Positions 25,950-34,557 of a stretch of 64,000 nucleotides of DNA are shown piece after piece. The notes beneath the pieces were generated by a model. It was not told where the DNA came from and did no database searches. It saw only the letters and a program-made list of their open reading frames with translations. Every line of letters begins with the position of its first letter. Within the stretch, counting starts at the first letter, position 1. The position numbers were made by a program, and so were the translations under genes. The DNA comes from Thermospira aquatica. GTDB taxonomy: Bacteria; Spirochaetota; Brevinematia; Brevinematales; Thermospiraceae. The stretch lies in NCBI RefSeq assembly GCF_023525255.1, contig NZ_CP073355.1, positions 1,798,001-1,862,000 of the forward strand, read 5' to 3'.

Positions 25950-27107
25950 ATGCCAAAAAAGGTTGTTCTTCTCGGGGGCACAGGTTCGATAGGTTCCTCG
26001 GTGCTGAGTATTATTCGCTCTTATCCCGAGGAATTTCAACTTCTTGGTCTTAGTGGTCATAGTCAGAAGGAGAAGATACGAGCCCTGGTAGAAGAGTTTC
26101 ATCCAGCGTATGTTTGTCTACCTGAACTTCCGGAGTGGAGAGAGAACTACAGGGGTATAAACTTCCTCTCAGGTGAAGAGGGCTTGAATATTCTTGCTTC
26201 TCTTCCTGAGGCGGATATGGTTGTTATTGCCATTGCTGGTCTTGCGGGGCTTGGTCCCACGATGGCGGCTATTCAACATCAGAAACATCTGCTTTCTGCA
26301 AATAAAGAGTCTATTGTGGCGGCAGGTCCACTTATCAATGCCTCACTGGATGCAACCAATCGTCAGATTATTCCTCTGGATAGTGAACACAATGCTATTT
26401 TCACCCTCTTAACCCGTTTTGAAAGGGAATCGGTAAAAAACATTATCCTTACTGCTTCTGGTGGCCCATTTTTTAAAAAACCTGCCGATAGTCGCACCTC
26501 TCTTCAGGATGTTCTCAAGCACCCCACATGGAGTATGGGAAGCTACATTACCGTGAATAGTGCCACCATGCTCAATAAAGGGTTTGAGGTTCTCGAGGCA
26601 CATTATCTGTTTCGTATCCCTTTTGAGAGTATTCGTGTTCTTATCCATCCTCAATCGCTGGTGCATGGGATTGTCGAACTGACAGATGGGACACAGGTTA
26701 TGGTCGCCTCTCCCAGTGACATGCGCTATCCGATAGGGATGGCAATGTTCTATCCCCGTATACCCCCGCGTTCAGAATCTTCTTTCTCTCTTGTCGTAAA
26801 GCCGTTAGAGTTTTTTGATATCCCGGAAGGGAGGTTCCCTCTTTTAAAGCTTGCCTATGAAATGGGCAAAAAGGGAGGACTTTTTCCTCTGGCATTGAAT
26901 GCCCTTAACGAGGAGATTGTGGGAGCATGTCTTGAGCATAGGATACGATTTATTGATATAGAGATACTTATTGAAAAAGGACTTGAAAGGTTTAGTGCTA
27001 GTGAGGAAGCAAGACTTTCTCTTTCATGGGAATCGCTTTTTCCTGCGGAGAAAAAAGCCCGTGCTATCGCTCAAGAGCTTATTGAGGAGCGGCAACGTGC
27101 TAACTAA
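25950..27107 (+). CDS. dxr: 1-deoxy-D-xylulose 5-phosphate reductoisomerase
   Basis: NADPH-dependent enzyme of 385 residues that makes 2-C-methyl-D-erythritol 4-phosphate in the non-mevalonate isoprenoid pathway. The nucleotide-binding motif is LLGGTGSIGSS near residue 8. Metal and substrate motifs are SANKES, PLDSEHNAIF and ASGGPFF, and the late block is IHPQSLVHGIVE. The ATG at 25950 is used; a TTG two codons earlier overlaps the gltX stop. No strong ribosome binding site is seen, so coupling to gltX is likely. The last 11 bp overlap rsmG. Confidence 0.95.
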   Translation: MPKKVVLLGGTGSIGSSVLSIIRSYPEEFQLLGLSGHSQKEKIRALVEEFHPAYVCLPELPEWRENYRGINFLSGEEGLNILASLPEADMVVIAIAGLAGLGPTMAAIQHQKHLLSANKESIVAAGPLINASLDATNRQIIPLDSEHNAIFTLLTRFERESVKNIILTASGGPFFKKPADSRTSLQDVLKHPTWSMGSYITVNSATMLNKGFEVLEAHYLFRIPFESIRVLIHPQSLVHGIVELTDGTQVMVASPSDMRYPIGMAMFYPRIPPRSESSFSLVVKPLEFFDIPEGRFPLLKLAYEMGKKGGLFPLALNALNEEIVGACLEHRIRFIDIEILIEKGLERFSASEEARLSLSWESLFPAEKKARAIAQELIEERQRAN

Positions 27108-27666
27108 GCTCTCCTCGGAGCAACAGAATCTTCTTGATGTGTATAAAAAGGAGCTTCTTCATTGGAACAAAACCACCAATCTTATAGGCAGATCGACGGA
27201 AGCAAGTTTTGACGAAGAACATCTCCAAAACAGTCTGGAGATTATCCCTTTTTTAAAGCCTGATCTCCCCATTATTGATGTGGGAACAGGAGGGGGACTT
27301 CCTGGTATTCCGCTGGCGATTGCTCTTCCTGATCGGGAGATTGTGCTGGCCGAAGTGGACAGGAAAAAACTTGCCTTTCTCTATTATATTACTGCGAAGT
27401 TGCATCTTGCAAACACCCGTGTGGTGGAGGTTCTGCCTTCTTTTGTATTTTTAGAACCATGTGAGATAGTTTCCAGAGCGTATGGGCCAATTGAAAGGAT
27501 TCTTCTCTGGACTAGAAGTCATGCTCCGGCGGCAAAGCACTATGTGATTCTCAAGGGTGCGCAGGTGGAAAAGGAGCTTTCCTCTCTTCACCTCAGGGAT
27601 CTGAGTGTGCATACCCTTTCCCGCGGATGTGTTGTGTGTTTTTCTCTCAATGATAGAAGTGATTGA
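27097..27666 (+). CDS. rsmG: 16S rRNA (guanine-527-N7) methyltransferase RsmG
   Basis: SAM-dependent methyltransferase of 189 residues modifying G527 of 16S rRNA. The SAM-binding motif is IIDVGTGGGLPGIPLAI (about residues 59-75), and the N-terminal block YKKELLHWNKTTNLIG is family-typical. A GTG start at 27097 is chosen because GAGGAG at 27084-27089 is correctly spaced and the protein then begins at the normal family position. Earlier starts lie wholly within dxr. rsmG usually sits with mnmG or parAB; here it ends a gltX-dxr unit. Confidence 0.92.
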   Translation: MLTKLSSEQQNLLDVYKKELLHWNKTTNLIGRSTEASFDEEHLQNSLEIIPFLKPDLPIIDVGTGGGLPGIPLAIALPDREIVLAEVDRKKLAFLYYITAKLHLANTRVVEVLPSFVFLEPCEIVSRAYGPIERILLWTRSHAPAAKHYVILKGAQVEKELSSLHLRDLSVHTLSRGCVVCFSLNDRSD

Positions 27667-27691
27667 CTTTTTCTTTTCTTTTTCCTATACT
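27663..27691 (+). promoter_or_regulatory. Sigma-70 promoter of galU
   Basis: TTGACT (27663-27668) and TATACT (27686-27691) are 17 bp apart. The -35 box overlaps the rsmG stop codon. Confidence 0.75.
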
Positions 27692-27717
27692 AAAATTGAG
27701 TATTCAAGGAGGAACCA

Positions 27718-28572
27718 ATGAAAGGTGTCATTGTCGCAGCCGGGTATGGGAGTCGTTTTCTTCCTTTGACGAAGACGTTACCCAAGGAGCTTCTCCCTCT
27801 CTATGATAAGACCCTTCTCGATATGATTCTGGATGAGTTTGAAGAGGCAGGGATCAGGGATATCATCATCATTACCAGTCGGAGAAAAAAAGTTCTGGAA
27901 GATTATCTTGATAGAGAGATAGAACTTGAAACGGTATTTACGCGGGAAAAGAAAACAAAACACCTTGATGCTATTAAACCAAGAGATGTGAACATTACTT
28001 TTATCCGGCAACAGGAGATGAAAGGGACAGGACATGCGTTGCTTCTTCTTAAGCCCTGGATAAAGGATGAACCTTTTGTGGTGGCGTATCCTGATGATAT
28101 CGTGCTTCACACCCCTGGTCTTTCCTCGCAGCTGCTCACAATGTATGCGAAACATCCTTCGAACTATCTCGTCGTTCGCGAAGAGCATGAGAATATCAGC
28201 CGCTATGGGGTAGTAGCCGGAAAGCTTGAGGGGGAAACGGTTTCTGTTTCTCGTATTGTGGAGAAACCTGCTCCTCAGGATGCTCCCAGTAACTGGGTAT
28301 CCATAGGGCGGTATCTCTTTGAGCCTGAGCTTCTCTCTCTTCTGGAGGAGGGCTGGAGGCATCATACGACAGGAGAATTTTATCATATCGATGCGATAAA
28401 TACCCTTGCTTCCCGGGGGAAGATGCGTGCTCTTCCCATGCAGGGGATGATGCTTGATACGGGCGAACCAGAGAGTTATCTCTATTCGCTTTTGCTTTAT
28501 TGCCAGCACCATCCAAAGGCATCACAGGTAGTGAAACGTTTTTTTGAAAAGGACTACCAAAAGGAAATATAG
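27718..28572 (+). CDS. galU: UTP-glucose-1-phosphate uridylyltransferase
   Basis: Nucleotidyltransferase of 284 residues forming UDP-glucose. The N-terminal signature is AAGYGSRFLPLTKTLPKELL (residues 7-26). The nucleotide and metal site appears as VVAYPDDIV, and the sugar region as VEKPAPQDAPSNWVSIGRYLF. AAGGAGG precedes the ATG. It has its own promoter and is followed at short distance by the ABC importer genes, which appear to have a separate weak promoter. Confidence 0.94.
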   Translation: MKGVIVAAGYGSRFLPLTKTLPKELLPLYDKTLLDMILDEFEEAGIRDIIIITSRRKKVLEDYLDREIELETVFTREKKTKHLDAIKPRDVNITFIRQQEMKGTGHALLLLKPWIKDEPFVVAYPDDIVLHTPGLSSQLLTMYAKHPSNYLVVREEHENISRYGVVAGKLEGETVSVSRIVEKPAPQDAPSNWVSIGRYLFEPELLSLLEEGWRHHTTGEFYHIDAINTLASRGKMRALPMQGMMLDTGEPESYLYSLLLYCQHHPKASQVVKRFFEKDYQKEI

Positions 28573-28583
28573 AGTTTTGTTTG

Positions 28584-28612
28584 TTGTTTGAGTGGAGAGA
28601 TGAAAGTATAAG
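28584..28612 (+). promoter_or_regulatory. Possible promoter of the ABC importer operon
   Basis: TTGTTT (28584-28589) and TATAAG (28607-28612) are 17 bp apart, immediately before the ribosome binding site of the 28622 gene, so the leader would be very short. Confidence 0.35.
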
Positions 28613-28621
28613 GAGGAGAGT

Positions 28622-29506
28622 ATGCGATATCTCTTTTTGGTTCTTCCTTCTCTTGTTTTTGGGCTTACGATTTACAGCCCCAAGGCAGCACCAGCTTTGC
28701 CCCTTGTAAGACTTACCAATGAGGTCAATGTGGTTTTTTATCAGGATGTTACCACAGAGGTTTTGCCCCTTTTAGTCAAAAGGGAAGAGGCACTTTTTAT
28801 CATTCCTGCTAATGTAGCATCCAAGCTTTACGCTAAAATGTCTGATCTTCGTTTGGTTGGGATCACCTCAGTGGGGATGCTGGCTCTTCTGACTACCAAT
28901 GAGTTATATACAAACTGGCGGGATCTCAGTGGAAAGCAGGTCCATATTGGGGCTCCTGGCTCTTCGCCTGACGTGGTCAGTCGGGTACTTTTTAGACAGG
29001 CAGGAGTTCGGCCGGAGATTCTTTACGGGGATTCCCCGCAGATAGCTCAGCTGATGATGGCAGATAAGATTGAAAATGCTGTGCTTCCCGAACCCCTTGT
29101 CTCTCTTGTTCTTGCTAAAAACCCCAAGGTTCGTATTTTCAAAGTCTATCGTGCCGAATGGGAAACGTTTTTTAAAACAAAAAATGGGATTCCTCAGACA
29201 GCCATTGTGGGGTTTAGTGGCTATCTTTCCAGAAATCAGGCAGAGGTAACAAAGTTTTTTCAATCCTATCAACAGGAAGTTGCCTGGGTAAACACGCACC
29301 CTGCCGAAGCCAGTCAGGTAGGGGTTGTGGGACTGGGACTTCAGGTGCCCCCGGCTGTGATTGAAAAGGCTATCCCTCACATGGGGCTTACGTATCTTCC
29401 TGCTCGTATGATGAGGAAAGAGATTTTGCTTTATTTTCATGAACTTAGGGCTGTAGATGAAAAGACAGTAGGAAACATTCCTGATGATAACTTCTTTGCG
29501 TGGTAA
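28622..29506 (+). CDS. ABC transporter substrate-binding protein, NitT/TauT-like
   Basis: Periplasmic binding protein of 294 residues with an N-terminal hydrophobic signal (MRYLFLVLPSLVFGLT). The fold is that of the SsuA/TauA/NMT1-like group: GKQVHIGAPGSSPDVVSRVLFRQAG in the first lobe and VLPEPLVSLVLAKN in the hinge. The ligand cannot be deduced; family ligands include sulfonates, nitrate, and thiamine or flavin precursors. No riboswitch is visible upstream. It is first in an operon with permease and ATPase. Confidence 0.85.
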   Translation: MRYLFLVLPSLVFGLTIYSPKAAPALPLVRLTNEVNVVFYQDVTTEVLPLLVKREEALFIIPANVASKLYAKMSDLRLVGITSVGMLALLTTNELYTNWRDLSGKQVHIGAPGSSPDVVSRVLFRQAGVRPEILYGDSPQIAQLMMADKIENAVLPEPLVSLVLAKNPKVRIFKVYRAEWETFFKTKNGIPQTAIVGFSGYLSRNQAEVTKFFQSYQQEVAWVNTHPAEASQVGVVGLGLQVPPAVIEKAIPHMGLTYLPARMMRKEILLYFHELRAVDEKTVGNIPDDNFFAW

Positions 29507-30248
29507 GATTTTTTTTGCTTTAGGGGTGGTAATTTTTGTCCTTCTATGGGAGGTGGCGTCTTTTGGGATGGCTTCCTCCCTTTTGCTTCCCTCGCCCTAC
29601 GAAGTGGCGAAAGAACTACTTCATCTTCTCTGGCAAAGAGAAACCTATGAGCATCTCAGCACAACGCTTATAAGAATAGGGTTGGGGATTGTTTTGAGTG
29701 CCTTTCCTGGTATTATTCTTGGTATACTTTCAGGAAGATGGAATGATCTTTATTTTCTTTTTCAACCATGGCTTTTGGTTTTTCAAAGTATTCCAGCGAT
29801 CGTTTGGGTCCTTCTTTCTCTTTTGTGGTTTCCCCGGGACGTTACACCGGTCGTATTAGCTTTTCTGACCACCTTTCCGCTGTGGGTGCTGGGCATACGG
29901 CAGGCAATCCTGAGTGTTCCGGGAGAGCTTCTGGAAATGGTCGATGTTTTTGGGGTTCGGGGAGTGAGGCGGTATTTTGCTCTTTATTTTCCCTATGTGC
30001 TTTTTTCTCTTTCAACGACATTGCGGGGGACCATCACTCTCTCTATTAAGATTGTTGTAATGGCTGAGGTGTTGGCTTTTCCTGCTCAGGGGATTGGAGC
30101 CCGTCTCTTTTGGGCAAAAACGTATGTTGATATTGTGCAACTCTTTGGCTGGGCGATGCTTCTTCTTCTTTTGAGCTGGGGGATTGATGCTTTGTTTTCT
30201 CGACTGATAATTGTTTTGAAACGGTATTTTCATCTGGAGGTGGAATGA
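29484..30248 (+). CDS. ABC transporter permease, NitT/TauT family
   Basis: Membrane permease of 254 residues with about six transmembrane helices. The family EAA-like loop is seen around ELLEMVDVFGVRGVRRYFALYFP, which contacts the ATPase. It overlaps the end of the binding-protein gene by 23 bp; AGGA lies nine bases before the ATG. A TTG at 29496 is an alternative start. The last four bases overlap the ATPase gene. Confidence 0.87.
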   Translation: MITSLRGKIFFALGVVIFVLLWEVASFGMASSLLLPSPYEVAKELLHLLWQRETYEHLSTTLIRIGLGIVLSAFPGIILGILSGRWNDLYFLFQPWLLVFQSIPAIVWVLLSLLWFPRDVTPVVLAFLTTFPLWVLGIRQAILSVPGELLEMVDVFGVRGVRRYFALYFPYVLFSLSTTLRGTITLSIKIVVMAEVLAFPAQGIGARLFWAKTYVDIVQLFGWAMLLLLLSWGIDALFSRLIIVLKRYFHLEVE

Positions 30249-30961
30249 GGTTTTGTGAGGATCTTTTTCTCTCTTTTGGGGAGAAACAGATTTTTGAAGG
30301 GTTTTCTTTAGATATTTTGCCCGGGATAACGGCTATCCTGGGGCCCTCTGGTTGTGGAAAGACAACCTTTCTTCGGATGGTCCTTGGTCTTGTCAAACCT
30401 ACCAGGGGGCAGATAGTAACGGTGAGACCGGCGGGAGTGGTATTTCCGGAGCTTCGGCTTATTGACTGGCTCTCAAGTGTTGATAATATACGGCTTATAA
30501 ATCCAAAATTGGATCTTAAAAAGATTTCTACTACCTTTGATGAGCTTGAGATCGAAAATCCATTTCTTCCTGTTGGAAAGCTCAGTACAGGTCAAAAACA
30601 GCGTGTTGCTCTTGCGCGCGCCTGGCTTTTTGGGGGTGAGTGGCTTTTCCTGGATGAGGCTTTTCGGGCTTGGGATGTGGGCTTAAAACAGCGTCTTTTC
30701 CCTCGTTTACGATTACAGTGGAAACAAGAAAAAAAACACGTTTTGTTGGTGACGCATGATCTGAGTGAAGCCTTGATGCTTGCAGATAGGGTGATTATCT
30801 TTTCCTTTCCGCCGGTAAAGGTGTTAGAGGCGTTTTCTGTGGAAATCTCTGAGAAGGAGCGACAAAACCTCACCCCTGAACATCCGCTTTTCCTGAGACT
30901 TGCTCAGAGCCTCAAAACTTATTTTGATCCTATCACCCTCATGAACCAGTTCCATGCATGA
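30245..30961 (+). CDS. ABC transporter ATP-binding protein, NitT/TauT family
   Basis: ATPase of 238 residues. The Walker A motif is GPSGCGKT (about residues 33-40), the Q-loop region is GVVFPELRLIDWL, the ABC signature is LSTGQKQR, and the Walker B motif is WLFLDEAF. The D-loop is followed by the switch His in LLVTHDLSEAL. The N-terminal strand is shorter than usual. The ATG overlaps the permease stop (ATGA). The 3' end overlaps the convergent dgkA gene by 43 bp, so both stop codons lie inside the partner's coding region. Confidence 0.9.
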   Translation: MRFCEDLFLSFGEKQIFEGFSLDILPGITAILGPSGCGKTTFLRMVLGLVKPTRGQIVTVRPAGVVFPELRLIDWLSSVDNIRLINPKLDLKKISTTFDELEIENPFLPVGKLSTGQKQRVALARAWLFGGEWLFLDEAFRAWDVGLKQRLFPRLRLQWKQEKKHVLLVTHDLSEALMLADRVIIFSFPPVKVLEAFSVEISEKERQNLTPEHPLFLRLAQSLKTYFDPITLMNQFHA

Positions 30962-31311
30962 GGACCAAGGATAACAACACCTACCATAGCACTGGTAAGA
31001 CTCGCAATCATCACAGCACCCGCTGCCATATCTTTGATCCGACGAACTGACCCATGTTTTTCTGGTTTGATCACATCACAGATTGCCTCAACAGAGGTAT
31101 TCACGGTTTCCAGCCCTAAAACAAGTCCAATCGCAAGAAAAATGATAGCCCATTCGATGAAAGTGAGACGAAACAATATTCCTGCAACTATTACCATGGT
31201 GGCAACCACAAGATGAAAACGGAAATTTCTTTCGCGAAGGAACACTCTCCTCAGACCTGCGTAGGCGTATATAAAACTTTTCCACCATGGGTGAGAATGA
31301 CGGCGAAACAT
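30919..31311 (-). CDS. dgkA: Diacylglycerol/undecaprenol kinase
   Basis: Small trimeric membrane kinase of 130 residues. It has three membrane segments and the conserved motifs ERNFRFHLV, GLETVNTSVEAICD and VRRIKDMAAGAVM. In bacteria other than enterics such proteins often phosphorylate undecaprenol, so the lipid substrate is open. It starts 2 bp after the stop of the upstream TPR/NHL gene and is probably cotranscribed with it. It overlaps the convergent ABC ATPase gene by 43 bp. Confidence 0.92.
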   Translation of the reverse strand: MFRRHSHPWWKSFIYAYAGLRRVFLRERNFRFHLVVATMVIVAGILFRLTFIEWAIIFLAIGLVLGLETVNTSVEAICDVIKPEKHGSVRRIKDMAAGAVMIASLTSAMVGVVILGPHAWNWFMRVIGSK

Positions 31312-31313
31312 GT

Positions 31314-33395
31314 CTACTCTTCCCTGGGTTGGGACTGGCGGAGCTTGAACTGTTCACGATTGAGGTCGATCAGTTTTGGACCGAAGGGGGAGGAAAAGAG
31401 TTCAGGAACAAAATATCCGCCATCTACTACTCCCATAAAGTCTTTGTATTGGACTTTGAGTTTTACATTCACCCAGAAATTGGGAAGGCCGCGCAGGTTG
31501 AGGCCCGTGTAGGAGACAACATACTCAAGAGGGGGAGCCTGTCGGATGGTTTGATAGATCTGGACAATATCTTTCATGTTCTCAAGGGTATAATACTTGC
31601 CAAAGGTTTTTTCAGCCATCTCCTGGTAAAGGGGTTGACGCCGATTTCCCATGTGAATCACATAGATAGGAACGGCGTTCTGTCTTGCGTAGGTTGTAAT
31701 GACATCAGGTTCGTACGTGGTAAAAGAATCAAATGATGTCTTGCCTGAGGTAAAGTAAATAATCGCTTTATTGAGATTGACGTTGAGTGTAGAAGTCACT
31801 GCGTTGTAGAGGGCTTTGTCGACATCTTTAAGTGGTCCTACGGGATGATTTTTTACCTTTTCAAGAGTGGACAAAAGTGCGGCAGCGTAGGGACCAGTAT
31901 CCTCTGTGGTGGCTCCAATAAGCGTGAGATCAAGTTTATCCGTTCCTTGCATGGGTTCGATAATTGATTTTAAAAACTCCTGAAGTTCTTCACGGTAGGT
32001 GTTCATGGTAGGATCCATTTCGATCACTATTTTGAGGTAAAGTCTATCCCGGTAGTTGTAAGTTTGACCAAGTCTAATAAAGGGCACAAGGGTATTTTCT
32101 TCGTAGATGGCGATGTTTTCCTGTCTCAGGTTATAGATGGGATTACCCTCTCGATCCAGAACACGGAAATGAATGAGGTTTTTGGGATACTTGTCAACCC
32201 ATATTTGGGAGATAAAAACTCCGAGGTTAACGTATTTCATCTGAAGGGGGGTGTAGATAGCCATTTTTGTACTGTTAATGTCTGAAAGATTGAGACGGTA
32301 TTGTTTATCAATAGCCACGTCGAATGGCCTTTGAAGTGGCTTTTCTTCTGTAGTTAAAGTCTCCATGTCTTCTGTTTGGAGGTTATAGAGATAGATGCCT
32401 TTTTTGCTATCTACGATATAGAGAAAATCCCCCTTGAGAGAAAGTCCTCGTGGTTCCTCAATCCCGTTTAAGACGATTTCTCGTATGAAGTTTCCAAAAA
32501 AATCATAAACAACAATACGCTTGTTGGCCGTGTCACTTACATAGAGATAACTTCCATCGGAGACTATATCCGTGGGACGGTTGAGTTCCCCTTCTCCTAT
32601 AGTTTGCACCCATTCTCCTTCGGGAGTAAACTTTTGGATGCGATCGTTGCCGTTGTCTACCACATAAAGATAACCATTCACAATAACAATACCCATGGGC
32701 CCGGCGAGATTTGAGGACTGATAGCCATGAGAGCCAAAAGAACCAAGAAGCTTGCCGGTGCGGTTGAAGACAAAGATTTTGTCCTGGGTATAATCAGCCA
32801 CATAGATTTTTTTGTCATGGAGGAAGATCCCCATAGGAGTAGCAAATACACTTTGTTCCCACCATTTTCGGCCTATAGTGCGGATGACTCTCCCTGTGTT
32901 ATCTATCTCCGAGATATAACGGTTACCAAGAGAGGAAACGAGGAGAGTATCCTCCTCTTCATCATAAAAGAGGAAAGCCGGTCGGATGACTTTGTGAGCC
33001 CCGTCCTTGAGTCCATCATAGAGTTGACTGAGAACGTAGTTCTCATAAAGGGTGTAGTTTTTATCCATGGAGAGCTGGTAATAAAGGTCGTTGAGACGTT
33101 GTTTTACCTGATAAGTAGCTCCTCCGAGTTGGATAAGATTTTCCCACTCTTCGATAGCTTGGCGTGTGTAGCCTGCCTGAAGATACGCTTCACCGAGGTA
33201 GTAGCGAGCCCGATAGTTGAGAGGATCGAGGTCCAGAGATCTCTGAAAAACCTGAATAGCTGCCTGGTATTGTCGGTTGTAAAAACGCAGCATTCCGACA
33301 CGAAATTCTCTCTCAGAGAGGATCTGGTTTACGGTTTGTGCTAAAGCTATGCTTGAGACGAGCATGAATATAAGGGTAAGCCAGGCTTTTTTCAT
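31314..33395 (-). CDS. Exported TPR, NHL-repeat and vWA-like protein
   Basis: Protein of 693 residues. A signal peptide (MKKAWLTLIFMLVSSIALA) is followed by TPR repeats (YRARYYLGEAYLQAGYTRQA). An NHL-type beta-propeller follows with repeated blades such as GIFLHDKKIYVADYTQDKI, YLYVVDNGNDRI and SYLYVSDTANKRI. A C-terminal half resembles a von Willebrand A-like domain (KAIIYFTSGKTSFDSF). Such architecture suits a periplasmic scaffold or protein-interaction hub. The start at 33395 follows GGGAGGT, and the longer reading to 33452 overlaps the promoter. It is cotranscribed with dgkA. The precise function is unknown. Confidence 0.8.
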   Translation of the reverse strand: MKKAWLTLIFMLVSSIALAQTVNQILSEREFRVGMLRFYNRQYQAAIQVFQRSLDLDPLNYRARYYLGEAYLQAGYTRQAIEEWENLIQLGGATYQVKQRLNDLYYQLSMDKNYTLYENYVLSQLYDGLKDGAHKVIRPAFLFYDEEEDTLLVSSLGNRYISEIDNTGRVIRTIGRKWWEQSVFATPMGIFLHDKKIYVADYTQDKIFVFNRTGKLLGSFGSHGYQSSNLAGPMGIVIVNGYLYVVDNGNDRIQKFTPEGEWVQTIGEGELNRPTDIVSDGSYLYVSDTANKRIVVYDFFGNFIREIVLNGIEEPRGLSLKGDFLYIVDSKKGIYLYNLQTEDMETLTTEEKPLQRPFDVAIDKQYRLNLSDINSTKMAIYTPLQMKYVNLGVFISQIWVDKYPKNLIHFRVLDREGNPIYNLRQENIAIYEENTLVPFIRLGQTYNYRDRLYLKIVIEMDPTMNTYREELQEFLKSIIEPMQGTDKLDLTLIGATTEDTGPYAAALLSTLEKVKNHPVGPLKDVDKALYNAVTSTLNVNLNKAIIYFTSGKTSFDSFTTYEPDVITTYARQNAVPIYVIHMGNRRQPLYQEMAEKTFGKYYTLENMKDIVQIYQTIRQAPPLEYVVSYTGLNLRGLPNFWVNVKLKVQYKDFMGVVDGGYFVPELFSSPFGPKLIDLNREQFKLRQSQPREE

Positions 33396-33423
33396 GGAAG
33401 ACCTCCCTCTCTTTTGTTCTTTC

Positions 33424-33452
33424 ATTATAGCATAAAGTGGAAGAAAATTCAA
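33424..33452 (-). promoter_or_regulatory. Promoter of the TPR/NHL-dgkA operon
   Basis: On the minus strand, TTGAAT (33447-33452) and TATAAT (33424-33429) are 17 bp apart, 29 bp before the start codon. Confidence 0.7.
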
Positions 33453-33633
33453 AATACGGCGTAACTTGTAGCATGAGATGTGAAAAAACAGGTATCCGGC
33501 GTATGTTTTCTTACTGTTAGGGAGTGAGTTTACTCAGTCCAGTGAGCTTGTGGTACTAAAAGAAGACTTTCGATAAGGAGAGAGCCTTTTCTCCTATTTG
33601 GATTTGTGTTTTATTGAGAGCTTTTGTTTTTAT

Positions 33634-33662
33634 TTTACTTTTTTTTCTTTTTGTCTTACAAT
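33634..33662 (+). promoter_or_regulatory. Possible promoter of the transketolase operon
   Basis: TTTACT (33634-33639) and TACAAT (33657-33662) are 17 bp apart. The -35 box is weak. The rest of the gap 33453-33633 shows only a small AGGAGA/TCTCCT hairpin near 33582 and nothing coding. Confidence 0.45.
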
Positions 33663-33693
33663 ATATTCTCTATTTTTTCTAAAGAGGTAAGGG

Positions 33694-34557
33694 ATGGAAC
33701 AGACAGAGAAAAAGCGGCTCGAAGAGGTTTCCAAAAAACTTCGAGCAAATATTCTTATGATGCTCACAGAAGCTGGAAGTGGACACCCTGGTGGTTCTCT
33801 TTCGTGTATTGATATTCTTACCTATTTGTTTTTAAAGCAGATGCGTTATGATCCGGCGAATCCTCACTGGCCTGAGAGAGATAGGTTTGTCCTTTCGAAA
33901 GGTCATGCAGCACCAGCTCTCTATGCCGTTCTTTCTCATGTGGGTTACTATTCTTCGAATCTCTTAAAAACCCTTCGCAAGCTGGGGAGTCCTCTCCAGG
34001 GGCATCCTGATAGCCGTAAGCTTCCCGGGGTAGAGAGTTCCACAGGATCACTGGGACAGGGGATCTCTGTTGCGGGTGGGATGGCACTTGCTGCAAAGAT
34101 GGATAAACGTCCGTCGCGTGTGTATTGTTTGGTGGGAGACGGAGAAATTCAAGAGGGTCTTGTCTGGGAAGCAGCGATGGCAATAGCGCATTTCAAGCTG
34201 GATAATTTCTGTCTTTTTGTGGATAATAATGGGCTTCAGATTGATGGTCTTGTGGATGATGTTATGAATGTTTATCCTATTGGGGAGAAGTTTCTTTCCT
34301 TTGGATGGCAGGTATTGAATATTGATGGGCATGATTTTGATGAGATAGAAAAAGCTCTCGAGTTTTTTGAATCTAATCAAGGGAGCGGAAAGCCTACGGC
34401 TATTGTAGCTAAAACAGTGAAAGGAAAGTGTGTGAGTTTTATGGAGAATAAGGCTCAATGGCATGGGGTTGCACCATCCAGAGATGATCTCATGAAGGCT
34501 CTTGATGAGCTTGGATGTCTTGAGAGTATGGAAGAATGGAATGCGGAGGAAAACTGA
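33694..34557 (+). CDS. Transketolase, N-terminal subunit
   Basis: Thiamine-diphosphate-binding half of a split transketolase, 287 residues. The N-terminal block is SGHPGGSLSCIDILTYLF. The ThDP-binding motif GDGEIQEG (within CLVGDGEIQEGLVWEA) is followed by the NNGLQIDG end. It transfers two-carbon ketol units in the pentose phosphate pathway. The split N/C arrangement is common in archaea and many bacteria and is not a frameshift here. The stop overlaps the next start by one base. Confidence 0.94.
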   Translation: MEQTEKKRLEEVSKKLRANILMMLTEAGSGHPGGSLSCIDILTYLFLKQMRYDPANPHWPERDRFVLSKGHAAPALYAVLSHVGYYSSNLLKTLRKLGSPLQGHPDSRKLPGVESSTGSLGQGISVAGGMALAAKMDKRPSRVYCLVGDGEIQEGLVWEAAMAIAHFKLDNFCLFVDNNGLQIDGLVDDVMNVYPIGEKFLSFGWQVLNIDGHDFDEIEKALEFFESNQGSGKPTAIVAKTVKGKCVSFMENKAQWHGVAPSRDDLMKALDELGCLESMEEWNAEEN

